Shown: positions 12,165-25,245 of the stretch, piece after piece
How positions within the stretch are numbered: the stretch's first letter is position 1
How the letters are laid out: each line of letters starts with the position of its first letter
Assembly: GCF_020085105.1 (NCBI RefSeq)
Contig: NC_058042.1
Span: 15,082,501-15,146,500 of the forward strand
Source of the DNA: Siniperca chuatsi
Lineage: Eukaryota; Chordata; Actinopteri; Centrarchiformes; Sinipercidae
Length of the DNA: 64,000 bases
Direction of reading: 5' to 3'
Translations under genes and position numbers: made by a program
The notes under the pieces: generated by a model
The model's input: the letters and a program-made list of their open reading frames with translations, nothing else
The model's database searches: none
What the model was told of the DNA's origin: nothing

Positions 12165-12531
12165 TGTGATGTTGTCAGGCAACCAGCAAAGACTCCAGGA
12201 AGTCACTGCTCCCGAGCAAGAAATAGTCCAGCATTTAGCATCCCATAAAACTTCATTGTGTTTTTCACAGATTAAACAACCGAGATATGACGTGTTAATC
12301 AGTGAGCTTTAGAGGTGCTGGTAGGCAGATTTTGTTACCTCTGGACAGAGCCAAGCTAGCTGTTTCCCCCTGTTTGCAGTATTTATGCTTAGCTAAGGTG
12401 ATTGAGTCCTGGCTGTAGCTTCATATTTAATGGACAGATATGGGTGCAATATCAATCTTCTCAACCTTCCTAACTAACTCTGAACAAGAAAGCAAATACT
12501 CATATTTCCCAAAATGTCAAACTACTTCTTA
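12165..12531 (+). mobile_element. Partial copy of a fish interspersed DNA element
   Basis: The stretch from 'gtcaggcaaccagc' to 'cccaaaatgtcaaact' shares order and wording with the element at 18200-18636. Shared landmarks include the grouped 'tttatgctaagct' and 'tgtagcttcata' motifs and the 'aaaatgtcaaact' end. The left part of the element is missing. Confidence 0.5.
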
Positions 12532-15500
12532 AGGGTTTCTGTTGTATACCCTGCCATGCATTGTGCCTAGATTATTTTTAAGACAGGGCATTCTTTCTGA
12601 TAATTACCAAAATGACTTTTCATTGTACTAGCAGTCTGTTTAAATTCTACATAATGCTAGTGTCCCACAGATGAAACAGTGGGTGGTAAAAGCTTAAAAA
12701 AGGTTTGTGAGCATGTGTATTTGTTACTTTGACAGACACTATTCAATTGTGAGACAGAGAACTTGCTGCACGTTAAGTTTAGCTTTTGTCATTTAACAAC
12801 TTCTGTCAGTGGCTTTTAAGGATACATAAAAAGTCACAATACAAAGTCATGAGAGCTCCTTGTTTAGAAATCAATGTGCTGCTCTTGGGAGGTACAGAAT
12901 ATCTACACAGCATGAGAAAAAAGACAAGGAATATAATGAGAAAAAAATCGAGTTATGGGATAAGCTCCCTGGTCTTTAGTCAAAAGCCCCTCGGCTCAAC
13001 CTTCAAATTATACTCCTGAGGTATAAAACATCTGCTGAATGACTTGGAAAAAGAGATTTTAAAATCCATGGATTTTTGTTACTTAGTGAAGGTTGACAGA
13101 GCATACTTGCTTTTTTTAAGTGAAGCCCTGCTTGACATTTCCAAAGTTGCACACATACACACCTGGTGTAGTAAGATATTTTTGAAGAAAGTTTAAAGGG
13201 GATACATCAGAGTAACAGTTTGACTCTGCATTTTATTATCATTGTTTTATCCACTTTGTGGTAATTTCCTTAGTGCACAGTTATAAATGTATTAACTTCC
13301 TCAACATGAGACATGAGTGAATTAAATTTTTTCTTTACAAATAATGCATGTAGTCGGCTGTAGTTTGTATACAGTACAATGCTGCCATGTGGCCTTACGT
13401 GTTTGCTGTGTAGGCTGTCGCTGTGCATCCTATCATAGCAATCTCAGCAAAGACTGAAAATATTGCACCATCTGTGTATGCATACATTCATGTAAGCAAG
13501 GCATTTCGAGTGTTGTAAATATGCTATCCTGATTCAACTGTAAATAACAGTTTAACTGCAGGATAAAGGATTACATCCCAGTACTTTCAGATTGCTGGTC
13601 AAAGACAGTCTATTCCTATGATTAAAAGTACAACAAATACAATAGTATACTATAGACAGAGATTAGTCATAGAGTAGTAATTAAAAGTAATGAGGCTTAT
13701 ATTGTAACACTGATGTTATGGGTACTTACTGTGAGTACCAAAAGCTAAAAAAAATATGTATTGACAAAAGAGGAACTAAAAAGAGAATGGGATTCTCAGT
13801 GGAGTGCTAGACCCAAAATCCAATGAGCATATTCCAGAAAATGTGAAAAAGGTAGCACATCTCAAAAATTCAAGTCAAGAGGACAAAATACTCACATTCC
13901 ACTTGTTGATTTGGCTCACATCACAATAGAAGATTGGTGCTAAAGGAAGCTTTCTACTGACAAAACATCAAAGTCTGAGTTGTCTTATTTATGCACACTC
14001 TGATTAGTGTCCCTTAAAAGCTTGCTGGGTCATAGTCACAACCAACTGTATTATTCATGCCAGAAAGTAACTATTAACTGGAGGCTTTAGATAGCAGCTT
14101 GACTGTAGCAGAATAAATATTGAAACATTGGCTTTGAATTGGAGTTAAGGCATGAATAATAATGTGACACTTTGATCTCTTCAGGCCTCTGTTCATAATG
14201 TTTGTCTCTTCTGGTCAATGATTAGCTGTATCATCTACAAAATAAATGTGTAAGGGTTATTTTTACACTGCACATACCCTGTACCCTCTGTACCAACATT
14301 TGTTGTAACAGTTCCCTATAAAAAACTGATGTCCAAAGCAAAATAACTGGGCAAACAGATAAAAACTGCTGTATATGTGTATTTTTCTCTCTCTTTAGAG
14401 TGCAAAAACCCAAGATTGACATACACAAGTAGTGCTTGATTTTCTCAAGAAGAAGAAGATGGTCTGTGGTTCAGCAGCCAATTAACAGAGTGAACAAGCA
14501 AACCAAACCACAGCGAGGCCAGTCAGCTTGCATGTCAGAAATGAAACACGAGAAGGGAGAGATCACACAGTCCTGTGAAAGGCCACTGGACAGGAGTGTG
14601 TAAGCCTTAGTGCCTGTGTGTTTCTACTGTATGTGTGTGCATCATAGAGTCATTTACCTTTTATTGCTATGGCTGAACTGTGAGATGCATTTCATATATA
14701 ACAACACAAAAACTTTAAAACCTACTCCTCAATACACACGCGGGTGAGCAACACACTTCTCTAGGAGCAGTCTTCTCGGCCATGACGTGCACGCATACCA
14801 GTGTACACTAACAAGCCTCTTACATTGGGAGCCTGGCACAGGGATGTCTGAAGGTGGATAGTGATAGATATGGCGTGTTTGGCAACTACCATAAGAAATA
14901 GGAAATAAAAATAAGAAATCAAGTGAAACATGTTTTCCTGCACCTATGAAACAGATATCCCTTGGTCAAGTTAGTAACAAGATGCATCACCATGTACATT
15001 TCTGGCCTTTCAAAGTTTGAAATTTTGACCTTTTTATCTAGGGTATACAGTGCACCAAGTTCATTTCTCTTTTACTTGATTTATATTGTGAGAACATAGC
15101 ATGTATTAAAAACATTTTGCTGTGGCCTGGAGACACATCAAGCTATGTCTGCCCTGTTTTGCAGCAAAAAAGAAAGTCTAACATTTTGACGTTTAATAAT
15201 AGCATAGAGCCCTCGTTAGGACAATCTCTGTTTTCTACTTTAGAATTGAGCTTTCATACAGTATCAATATCAGTTTGTTCTCATTTTTCATTTTCCAAAT
15301 TTCTGTTGGACTGTGTGATAATTATGCACCACTATGGGGTCTGTTCTTACTTTAACAGTAGCACACATTAGCAGAAAACTTGTACAGGGGGTTAGAACCC
15401 CATCCTGTTTAACTGCTTTACAATGCTAAAAAAGTGCTATAATATGCCAAAATATTGAAAACAAAATGACAAAGTGTGTATAGGGGTGGGTGAGTGGGTG

Positions 15501-17929
15501 GAGTACATATGTGTGTAAGAGAGAGAGAGAGATTCTGCTGCATGGAGCAGATTTGCAGGGCCAAGGTCAAGGTCACAGAGGCAGAGGTAACCTGAACCAA
15601 CAACTGCAACACAAGACTGCCCTCACAATCTCCAGCCTGGGTGTAAAATAAATAAATCCTTGCCCTTGTGCTGGTGCGATCTGTAAAAACATATGGAGGT
15701 TTCATGCATGCAAGAGAAATTTTATGCTGTCTTCAAAGTGTCCACAGATTGGATTTTAATGTAGGTAGGGTGATGCTTTTCTTTTTCCAGTTTGAGATGG
15801 CTGCCCTCCTTCCACATAGTGATGTTGTTATCAGCAGTTGATGCTGTGAAAAGTGTTAAATCATAATTGGTCAATATGTCAGATAAGTCAGACATTAAAA
15901 AATAATTAAATTAATTATTAATTTCCAATTCAGCCCACACAAAAGTAATCCAGTTTAACAACACTGAGTGCAAAGTATTACCATTAGCAGCAATGCATCA
16001 ATAAAATATTCACGTACTCTACATGAACTGCTGCTACTAAATTGTTCCTTCATGTGCTTTCATCTATAAGGTAAAACCTTCAGAAGGCATAAGCAGTTAA
16101 CTTTGATAGACTGGTTCTAGTAAACATTTTGGTGGAGTTAAGTGACCCAGTGAGGTAACAGAAGGAAGAGAAAGTGTGTGAAATCAGAGATAAAGCATTT
16201 TGAGCAGTGTTGGAATCAGCTCAGTACGAACTCTCATACAGTGTCTGTTTCAAACTGTAATATGTCTGTCTGTCAAGGCGGATTTGGATTTCAGTAATCA
16301 TACTTGCACCATGCTTTCTTGATATGATGAGCCAGCTGGTAAATGTATTTTAGAGAGTAATTTATTCAACAAGCTTCCCAGGATTTAAAATACATCAAAG
16401 TTTGGTAGTGAAACAGCACTTAGATTTAGACCTCAAATTGTAATAAATCTCAACCATTAAAACATAGAACACAGTAACAGTGAAGTCAGTTCAAACTGGT
16501 CTGTCCATATCTCTATTTCCCCATATAACCTGTCATTTATACAAACACCATCCGTACATCCATCTTTCTGTATAATTTCTTGCTAGATACCCAGGTCAGG
16601 TTCAGCCCAGATTTATTTTATCCCAGAGACTTCTGGAGGATCTTGTGTGCTCCCAGAAAAGCTGGAGGATGCAATCACTTCAACCAAGTATCTACTCAAA
16701 CCACATCAGCGTTTTCTTCTCTGGTCTACAACATGGTTCCACTGAATCACTGAACCCCAACTCAATCAGACCCAGTGAGACCAGCCATCTGCTGAGGAGC
16801 GTGGGATGATCCATACATGTATATCACACATGACTTTTAACTAAGAAGTTTTTGAATAAAATATAAGGCAAAAAACGCCAAATACGTGACATACAATGTC
16901 AAATGTGTAAAATAGTCACATCAACAGTATGTGGAGTACACAGATAAGTGGCAAATATAGTGCAATGTGCAAAATAAATAAAAGTCTAATACCACATTCA
17001 AATGGGATGGATGGTAGAGATGGGAAAACATCCCATGTTTACGACTTGCAAGCGTTCACATCAACTCAACACAGTTGTATTATTACAGAGTTGGTTGTGT
17101 ACATTGACAATATAACACAAAAGTGCCATAGATGTAATTACGACTTCGATGTTAAGGTAAACACTATTTACAAATCGGAAACTGATAAGTACGATAACTC
17201 TGATATTACATGAATGCAGCAAGGAAAACTAGAGTATATCAGTGGAGGAAGGAAAAGAGACAGTGACTGACACCACCAGCTCATACAGAAGTCTGCCAGC
17301 ACAGGTGTCAGCCATCTCACTGATGGACTTCCTGACAACCTCAGCTCACAGGACCAGGCAATATTAGAGGGCTGTCACAGCTCCTTTTCTCACTCATGTA
17401 TAAGCTCCTGAGACACCTGGAAGTCTCTTCTCAAGGTAGCTGCTGGATAAGACTGGTCACCTTTCATGTAGGAAAGGACCATGACCTTAGACTTGAAGAG
17501 GTGTCATTTCTCATCCTGACAACATCATACTCAACTGTAAACAACTCCACAACATATTGGTGACTACAGTAAAGCCAGCTCTGTAAAGCCAGAACAACAT
17601 CATCCACCTGGCAGAGATGCCACTGTAATGTCACTTATCTCCAGACGTCAACTGAGCCCCCTTGTCAAGACTCCCCTGTCTATCTTGGATGTGTTTAACT
17701 TCATGCTAAGAAAACAAACATAGCTGTGATTCTATGTATATGGAATGACTGAGTACTTTGAAGTATCTCCCACAAGCTGTCTTGGAAAACAGCTTTGTAA
17801 GTGCTCTCTAAATCCATAAAACACATGTAGACTAGATAAGAAAATTCCTGAACACATCGCTGATCCACTCTACCACAACTAGCAAAGAAGCCAAACTAGA
17901 TTTAAAACACTCCTAAAACTCAGTACTGA
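12532..17929. other. Intergenic stretch, nothing recognised
   Basis: AT-rich sequence without a supported exon. Positions 17220-17880 are slightly more GC-rich and could be an old repeat, but no frame stays open. Confidence 0.4.
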
Positions 17930-18695
17930 AACGATTAGTCGATTAAAGTCAGTCAACAGAAAATTAATTGCCAAAAATTATGATAATCGATTAATCATTT
18001 AAGTCATTTATTACGCAAAAACATTTGCTTCTCAAACTGAATGGTTTGCTGCTTTTTCTGTTTTATTGCACTGGAAATTTAACATTTTGGATTTTGCACG
18101 GTTGGTCAAACAAAAGAGCAATTGGAGATGCCACCTTGGTCTCTAGGATATTGTGATCAGCATGTTTCACCAAATTCTAAATTAAACAATTAATTGATTA
18201 AAGGAATAGTTTAACATTTTGGGAAATATGCTCATTAGCTTTCTTGCTGAGAGTTAGTTGAGAGAATCGATATCACTCTCATGTCTGTGTGGTAAATTTG
18301 AAGCTACAGCCAGTAGCTGATTACCTTAGCTTAGCTTAGCATAAGCTGGAAACAGGGGCAAATGGCTAGCCTAGTTCTGTCCAAAGTTAACAAAATCTGT
18401 GACTTCCAAGAGTCTCCACGCGTTGCCTGGCAACCTCATGGTGACATCAAGACCACTGTTTCCCCCGGTTTCCAGTCTTTATGCTAAGCTCTGCTAATCG
18501 GCTGCTGGCTGTTAGCTTCATAGTCACCATACAGACATGAGAGTGGTATCGTGGTATGGTATCTTCTCATCTAACTCTCTCCAAGAAAGCGAATAAGCAT
18601 ATTTTTCAAAATGTCAAACTATTACTACTACCTTAAATAAAATAAAAAATCCAGAGATCAATCCTTAATATAAATAATCGTTAGTTGAACCTCTA
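17930..18695 (-). mobile_element. hAT-like element split by another element
   Basis: The left half (17930-18199, 'tactgaaacgattagtcg...') and the short right end (about 18637-18695, '...aataatcgttagttg') belong to the same family as 9595-9925. They are separated by a different element at 18200-18636. No clear target duplication remains. Confidence 0.6.
18200..18636 (+). mobile_element. TIR element nested in hAT-like copy
   Basis: It begins 'aaggaatagtttaacatttt' and ends near 'aaaatgtcaaactatt', with inverted ends that also share 'gcttattcgctttcttg'-like sequence (18229-18246 and 18585-18600). Its interior contains 'gttgcctggcaacctc' and 'ttagcttagcttagc'. TTAA occurs at both edges, which would suit a piggyBac-type insertion, but that class assignment is inference. 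Confidence 0.55.
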
Positions 18696-19829
18696 CCCTC
18701 AATTATTGGTAAAAGGTTAAAATGCCTTACTGGAGGGTACCAACTTCTTCATCATCATTGAGGTCATCAGCAGAAAGTTAAAGACTTGGAGTGACAGGTT
18801 AGTGATGAAATCATAAATGACCCCAGGTAAATTAGCAGACCATTTCAGTCAGGGATTTTGACTGTGGAGTGACTCAAGCTGTATGTTCATGCCCTACGGA
18901 GGCATGCCGAGCAACAGTCAGAAACATTTTAACCAAATGGCGCTCCTCTCTGTAAAAATCCAGTCAGCTTGTCCCCTGCTCTCGTTGCCTCTTAGGGGAG
19001 ATCTACAACAGTAACACAAACTGGCAGATTAGTCTCAACAGTTTAGAATTTGCCACAATAATGATAGCCTCAGCCTTCCTGCTATTTGTCCTTGGCAAGC
19101 AAGAGAAAACTCATAAAATAGGCAACCTTATACAAACCACAGCATATTTTTAAACTATTCATATGAACTTTTAATGTAAGCTTTGGGCATTCCTTTTACA
19201 TTACTCTACTGATGGTGTCTATTGCTATTAATATTATTGTAAATGATCTTGTTATCTCCTACTAGATGTTTGTAGTTTCTTACTAACAGTCCAAGGAAGA
19301 CAACTTAATTTAATGACATGGTAGAGGCCTATTACTGAGAAGAGATACAATTTAGATGTGTTCCTTTTTTTCTGTGACAGCAGGTTACAGAAAACAGAGA
19401 TATAAGTTTGAGAGACACTGCCAAAACACAAGTTGTGTGAGTGAGTGTTATAAGAAGAGGACGGGGCCTGTGTTTAGACAGGGGCATCCTGTGCTGGTAA
19501 AACAAGAAGGAACAGGTCTCAAGATCACAGCGTCTCAGAGAATAAGAAAGAAGCCAGACGTGAAATAATATTCTTTAAGTTGTTCACAACTATTCTGTTT
19601 ACATCGTTTCATGATAAATTAAAAAACCTGACACTCCAGTCAGTTTCTGTTTCAGTGATGCTGTATGTAAACTTTGTTAACATGAGAACACTTTTCAAAT
19701 ATTTAACTGGCTATTAATCATTAGTAATAGTTCACATGCTAATATCCCAACAGATGCATTTATGGGTGATGAAAATGTCCATCAGAGAAACCAGAGTGAC
19801 TGATTATGAAATTTCCCTGGTTCCCTGGG
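18696..19829. other. Intergenic stretch
   Basis: No exon or structured RNA is recognised. Confidence 0.4.
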
Positions 19830-20004
19830 CAGTGGTGGAAAATAACTAAGTACATTTATTTAAGTACTTAAATACATGTATGAGGTACTTGCATTTCAAT
19901 TTCCATTTTACTTAAAGTATTCTACTTCTACTCCACCACATTTCAGAAAAAAATATTGTACCTTTTACTCTGTTTATTTGACATTCATTCCTCTTTACTT
20001 TGCA
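19830..20004 (+). mobile_element. Truncated 'cagtggtgga' hAT-like element
   Basis: It begins CAGTGGTGGA and continues with runs of 'agtactt' motifs and 'cttctactccaccacattt'. Complete copies of the same family lie at 34250-34725 and 39566-39947. The right end is missing and a fold-back element begins immediately after. Confidence 0.6.
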
Positions 20005-20525
20005 GATTAAAGGGTAATTCCAGTATTTTTAAACCTGGGCCCTATTTTGACATATTTTGGGGTCTGAATGACTAATAGGTACAAAAAGTTTTGGAATTGG
20101 TCCAGTAGATTGCCTCAGCCGGCAGCTGCAAAACGGGGTGCAATGGCTGCAATGTAATCCTTGCAGGCAATTGCGCCCATCAAAAGTACATCCTCTGAAA
20201 GTGCTTGTTTTTCCACCATCGTCTTCCTGCAAAGACTCACCTCTCGCTAGACTTCTCTTTGAGCAAGACTTCTCTTTCAGGTTACACAAAAAGGATCTTA
20301 CTCTTAACAAAAAGGTCCATCTCTGTAGGGATCCTTTCCATAATGTTGTCAGACACTTAGAATGAGAATCTGAGCCTTTCAGTGGCAAAAACAAGCACTT
20401 TTAGTGGACATACTTTTGACGGGCCCAATTGCCCACAAGGATTACATTGCAGCCCATTTCTGGCTGAGGTGATCTACTGGACCAATTCCAAAACTTTCTG
20501 TATTCAAAATTGGTTTTGCAAATGT
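20005..20525. mobile_element. Fold-back element with long inverted arms
   Basis: The left arm (about 20040-20215) reads 'ggtccagtagattgcctcag', then a 'gcaatgtaatccttg' motif, then 'aagtgcttgtttttcc'. The right arm (about 20383-20505) holds the same motifs inverted, in reverse order. The ~165-bp centre between them is unrelated. No open frame runs through it. The long inverted arms and lack of coding sequence indicate a non-autonomous DNA element. Confidence 0.6.
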
Positions 20526-22439
20526 TTCAAGAGGAAGGAAATGCGTTTAACATGTTTGTTAGCTCTCGAGGATACACACAATGCATTTTGGTGTGAAACA
20601 CTGACTGTAAACATAACTTTTGTTTGTTTACAAGAAAACTCCACAGGGCACCATTAAGTAAAGGATATAAATGCTTCTTCGACTGCTGTCCACAGGGACA
20701 AAACATAGAAAGTTGGATGTAATGTAGGTTCATAAACTCAAAGGGCAAAGTTAGAGACAGTTAGAGAAGATGATGAGAGGAAAGTGAAAAAAAGAAAGGG
20801 AAGTCAGGTCATTAATCTAGATGGCTGGTGCTCAGCGGGGTGTTAATCCCAGGGAGCGGCCATTTCTCAGTGATGCCATTCTCCAAACTCCAAAAGATGA
20901 CTCATCGTGGACCCAAGTAACTAAGAGGGCAAATAACATTCACACATGGTCTGGCATAGCTGCACGACAGTCCTTGGTGATACACAAACTTAGCTACAGT
21001 CAGTCAAAACTTTGATTCTGTTGGCAGTTTCTGTCTCGCAGGTGTCCTCTGTTCAAATACATCTTTCACTCTGCGTGTTGCCTAACCGATACCTCTGTGC
21101 AGCCTTGCGAATGTATAAACAAGTGCATGCATGTGCACGTGAATGTGATGCATGTATGAGTCTACAGTATATGCTTGCCTAAGAGTGAGTCTGTTCCCCT
21201 AAAGGTAAGCCTGTGGAGCCTGCGACATTTCCTCTCACCCTACTGTCAGGCGCTGCTCAGCTGTTGCCTACATGGCTTCTTAACGGTCTGGGGAGCAATG
21301 TACCCTCCTGTCCCTCCTCTGCACACCAACACACCCCGGTGACCCAAACAGGGTTAAAGGTCAGCATAGAGCCTACAGCTAGCACCAGAGCGGTCACTCT
21401 GGAAAAGTTTCCTTGTCTCCTCTACTTCACTTTCACTGAGATACAAGTGTGAGTTCACAGAACTGTGAAAAAAATATTTGCCTGTGATATTTTGCACATT
21501 CTGTTTGGTTTTAACCTTTTATGGGAATATGTAATTTAGGTAGGTGAGGATTGGATGAATGTATAGTTTTGCCAAAATATCACTTGTAGAGAATCCTCCA
21601 GTAACGTGGATAAGATACATCTGTGCGATCTGTGTAATTTTTACATACCACAGTGATTGTTTATGTGTACTGTAACCTTTAAACTGAAATTATTTCAGTG
21701 CATCATTTTGGGCTTCAACTGAACAGTTTTAGTGTTATGCAGTGGTTTCGATGTTGTCACAGAAGATTTTCCACCCAGCAAAGTTCTCTACTGTCTTTGC
21801 AATACTTATAATTTAAAGATGTTAAATAAAGTCAAAATGAGTTTGAATTTGAAAGTAGTTTCAAATTCAAAGTCAAGTTCAGTGTCCTGTGCATGTGCCT
21901 TGAAGAGACTCTGGCCTAAATATGTATCACACTTTCTCTGCAGGTCCAACAGACAGAGAAAACACAGAACCGCCAACACCTCTCTGTAGCTAATACTATG
22001 CGGCAGCTGCCTTCCTACATCTAACTTTCTGTTTAAACACAACATAAAGAGGGCAACAGCAGCATTACATTAATTATCACATTATTGTTACAGATGACTA
22101 ATTAGGTTGTGTGTATTCAAATCAACTCAAACCTGGTTAAAAAACACAACAGTGACAAGCTAAAAAAATAAGCAGGAGCATTTTCTTAAGTTGTGATTCT
22201 GTCAACAGTCAGATACTGAGGTTACCCATAATGGCAAACACAGGGTATGCATACCATGAAAGTAAGACAAAAAACATGACAGGTTTCAACTATGGATCGG
22301 CGATACTGATATACTCTACAGTACATTGTGAACTAGTTTGTATATAATCAATTGAGAAACTGTTTATGAATAAAATAATCAAACAGGAATGCCTGTTTTT
22401 TGTCTAATCCAGCAATTTATAAATACCTGCCAAATCAAA
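20526..22439. other. Intergenic stretch
   Basis: A slightly GC-richer island at 20820-21450 shows no exon I can support. Confidence 0.4.
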
Positions 22440-22589
22440 GTACTTCATCACATTGGTGCAATAATCATATAACAAAAGTCGACATCCATGCTAGCAGCTC
22501 TGTAAGGCTGTACTTAGGTACAATTTTGCTTTGACCTAAATGCTAGGACAAATTGAAGTTTTGACTTGATGATGGTGCTAGATGAAAAG

Positions 22590-22900
22590 TTAAGGTTGTT
22601 ACAATTCATCGTGAGGGTGGAAGGAGTGTCTGTACCAAATAATATTGCAATCCATACAGTAGCTGTCTAGACATATTACTCAATAACACAAATATCAACA
22701 TACAGGTGGCACTACAGAAAAAAAACTAAGGGGATCGCCAAATCATCCTCTGGGAACCATGAATTTAGTTTGTACAAAATTTGATGGCAATCCATCCAAT
22801 AGTTGAGATTTTTCAGTCTGGACCAAAGTGGTGGACTGACCAACCCACAGACTGACATTGCCATCCATACAGCCACGCGCCACTGGTATGGCTAAAAATC
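22590..22900 (+). repeat. Probable interspersed fish repeat fragment
   Basis: The wording 'ggcaatccatccaatagttg' followed by 'ggaccaaagtggtggac' and a 'gccatccatacagccacg' end is familiar from repeats scattered in fish genomes. No second copy is present in this window to prove it. Confidence 0.35.
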
Positions 22901-24220
22901 AATCACATAAAGCACTCTGGATCATCAGTTTACAATATTGCCCACAATTACCTAATTCACCCAGAGACGTTAAAGGGATAGACGGTTACCATGCTATGAA
23001 TGGTATGGCAAAATCTCTGACAATACACACATTTATGTCGTCTACCGGTATATATCTCCATATTGCTCCTAGTACCAACCTCCTACTGCCAGATGCTTTC
23101 CTCATTTGTGAAACTACTGACATTAATCACTTTAGGACATATTTACCAGTTCCTGAGTGCAGCCTCTTTGAAATGAACCCACTTAATGTAGCTGGCTGGC
23201 ACTCCATACTTTCAGTTTAGCAATGACACACTGGGCTACCAATCCATGTTACAGGTTAGAGACACAAGTGAGTGAAAGACACCACATCAAAGATGAGGCT
23301 GAGAATAAAACCCCATCCTGCGGTGGCCTTAATCCTTCAACACCTGTGATTTGAAGCACACTCCTTTGATGTTGTTGGTTCAGCTGGAGAGGAAGAGACT
23401 TGATAGGGAGACAGAGAAAGAGAGAGAGAGAGATGGGGAGCTAATAGACTGCTCATTTAACACTGAACTAAAGTGAATGCAAGTTATGGTGACAGATTGG
23501 CAAATCAGCTCTTCTATAACTCTACAATGATATAACTAAAGTAAGGTTTACTGCTCCATCTCACTGACAAAGTACTGTATGAGAATGCTGACTGGCTATC
23601 TGGTGATGTCTGGAAGCAGTAAATACATAAAATTCAAAGACAGCAGCAATTCATAAAGACACCAGTTGTCTTTGATCTTGTCTGGAAGCTCTGGACATTG
23701 TTTTATAGTCCAGAGCTCCCAGCTCCCAGTCCCCCACAACACACAAACATCTCCACAGTCCTCACATGGTTGAGAAACCATTAAAAAAAAGGTGTTTTCT
23801 GCTTTTGTGCTATTTTATCTGTGTAATGTTTAATCATGCTGCCCATTATTTATGCTTTCTGTTGAGCATGTTTCATTAAAGCATAGATGCATAGATAGAT
23901 GAGTCACTGTACTCTTGAGCTTGAATTCCCCTGTGAATGTAGCCTTCACTTCACCAAAACCATCTAATTAAAACATGTAGCACAGTTCCTCTTAGAGTGT
24001 CCAATCACTCCATCGCAAATATAACCACGATAGTGGTGTAGTAAATACCAAAGGAGTCCAAGACAAACTAAAACCAGGCCAAACAAAGCCTACAGGAAGA
24101 CCCAAACCACCTCTCTATATCAGGATTACAGCTGAGTCTCATTTGGGAGAAAAATCAAAATGGAGACAAATCTATGTAATGACATTATGGTTTTCGTATT
24201 GTACTATTACAGCAACATAC
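22901..24220. other. Intergenic stretch
   Basis: It contains a short (GA)n run at about 23415-23432. A 120-codon frame at 22858-23220 starts in the preceding repeat and shows no protein motif. Confidence 0.4.
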
Positions 24221-24552
24221 CAGAGCTGAAACGATTAGTCAATTAATCCGCTAAAAGAACATAAATCACAAACAAATTTGATAATTAACTACTCGTTTAA
24301 GTCATTTCTTAAGCAAAAAATGCCAAAAAAGTGTTTCAGGCTCTCACATATTTGATGATTTGATAGCTTTCAGTCATGGATTGTTGTTTGGAAAAAAAAC
24401 CAACCTAGTACTATAAAGATGCCACTTTGGGCCCTGGGAAAATGTGACATTTTTCACTATTTTCTGAAATTTCATAGATGAGATCAATCAGTTAATCTAG
24501 AAAATAATCGTCAGATGAATCAAAAACAAAAATAACTGTTAGTTGCAGCCCA
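24221..24552 (-). mobile_element. hAT-like element, near full length
   Basis: It starts CAGAGCTGAAACGATTAG and ends 'gttagttgcagccc', matching the 9595-9925 copy in length and order. Flanking 'caacata'/'caacagc' may be a decayed target duplication. Confidence 0.65.
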
Positions 24553-24906
24553 ACAGCAATAATACAATAACAATGGCAATACAATTATCTAGGCTGCCAC
24601 ACAATGGAACAATATCATAAGGGACAGAGGGGAGATGGATGAGCCCGGGGCAGCCAGCTCTGCCACCGCAGGCCATTCACGCTGTCCAGCAGGAGGGAAG
24701 CTGAAAGGACAAAATCAGCACAACGGCAAACAAAGGGGAGGAAGAGGACAGATTCTGTAATTTTTACATAATTCAGATTATGTGAATTATTCCTGGACAT
24801 CAGAGAACACACAATAGGCCAGAGTCAAAGAAAAGAGCAAGAGGCATGTGCAATGTAACAGTTGGGGCATGAATGCACTATCCCCAGTTGCAACATGGAC
24901 ATTTAA

Positions 24907-25245
24907 TTAGGACTGCAGCTAAGAATTATTTTCTTTATTGAAATCTGATGATTTTAATTGATTAACTGTTTAGTGTATAAAATGTCAGGAAAAAAAAGGA
25001 CCAGAGCAAACCGTCAGTGGTGGAATTATTTTCTGTCAACCTGCTAATCAATTAATCGATCAGTTGTGTTTCAGCGCTCCATTTAATTAGGTCTGCAACA
25101 AACAATTATTTTCATTATGGATTTATATGACGACTAAAAAATGCATCTCATAAGTCCAATGTGACATCTTCATATTGCTTATTTTTTTCTACCATCAGTC
25201 AAGATGTGCAATTTACAATGATATGAAACAGAGAAAAGCTGTGTG
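24907..25245 (+). mobile_element. Two broken hAT-like fragments in tandem
   Basis: Positions 24907-25080 are an internally deleted copy ('ggactgcagctaagaattatt' to 'aattaatcgatcag'). Positions 25088-25245 are the left part of another ('ggtctgcaacaaacaattatt'). Confidence 0.5.
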
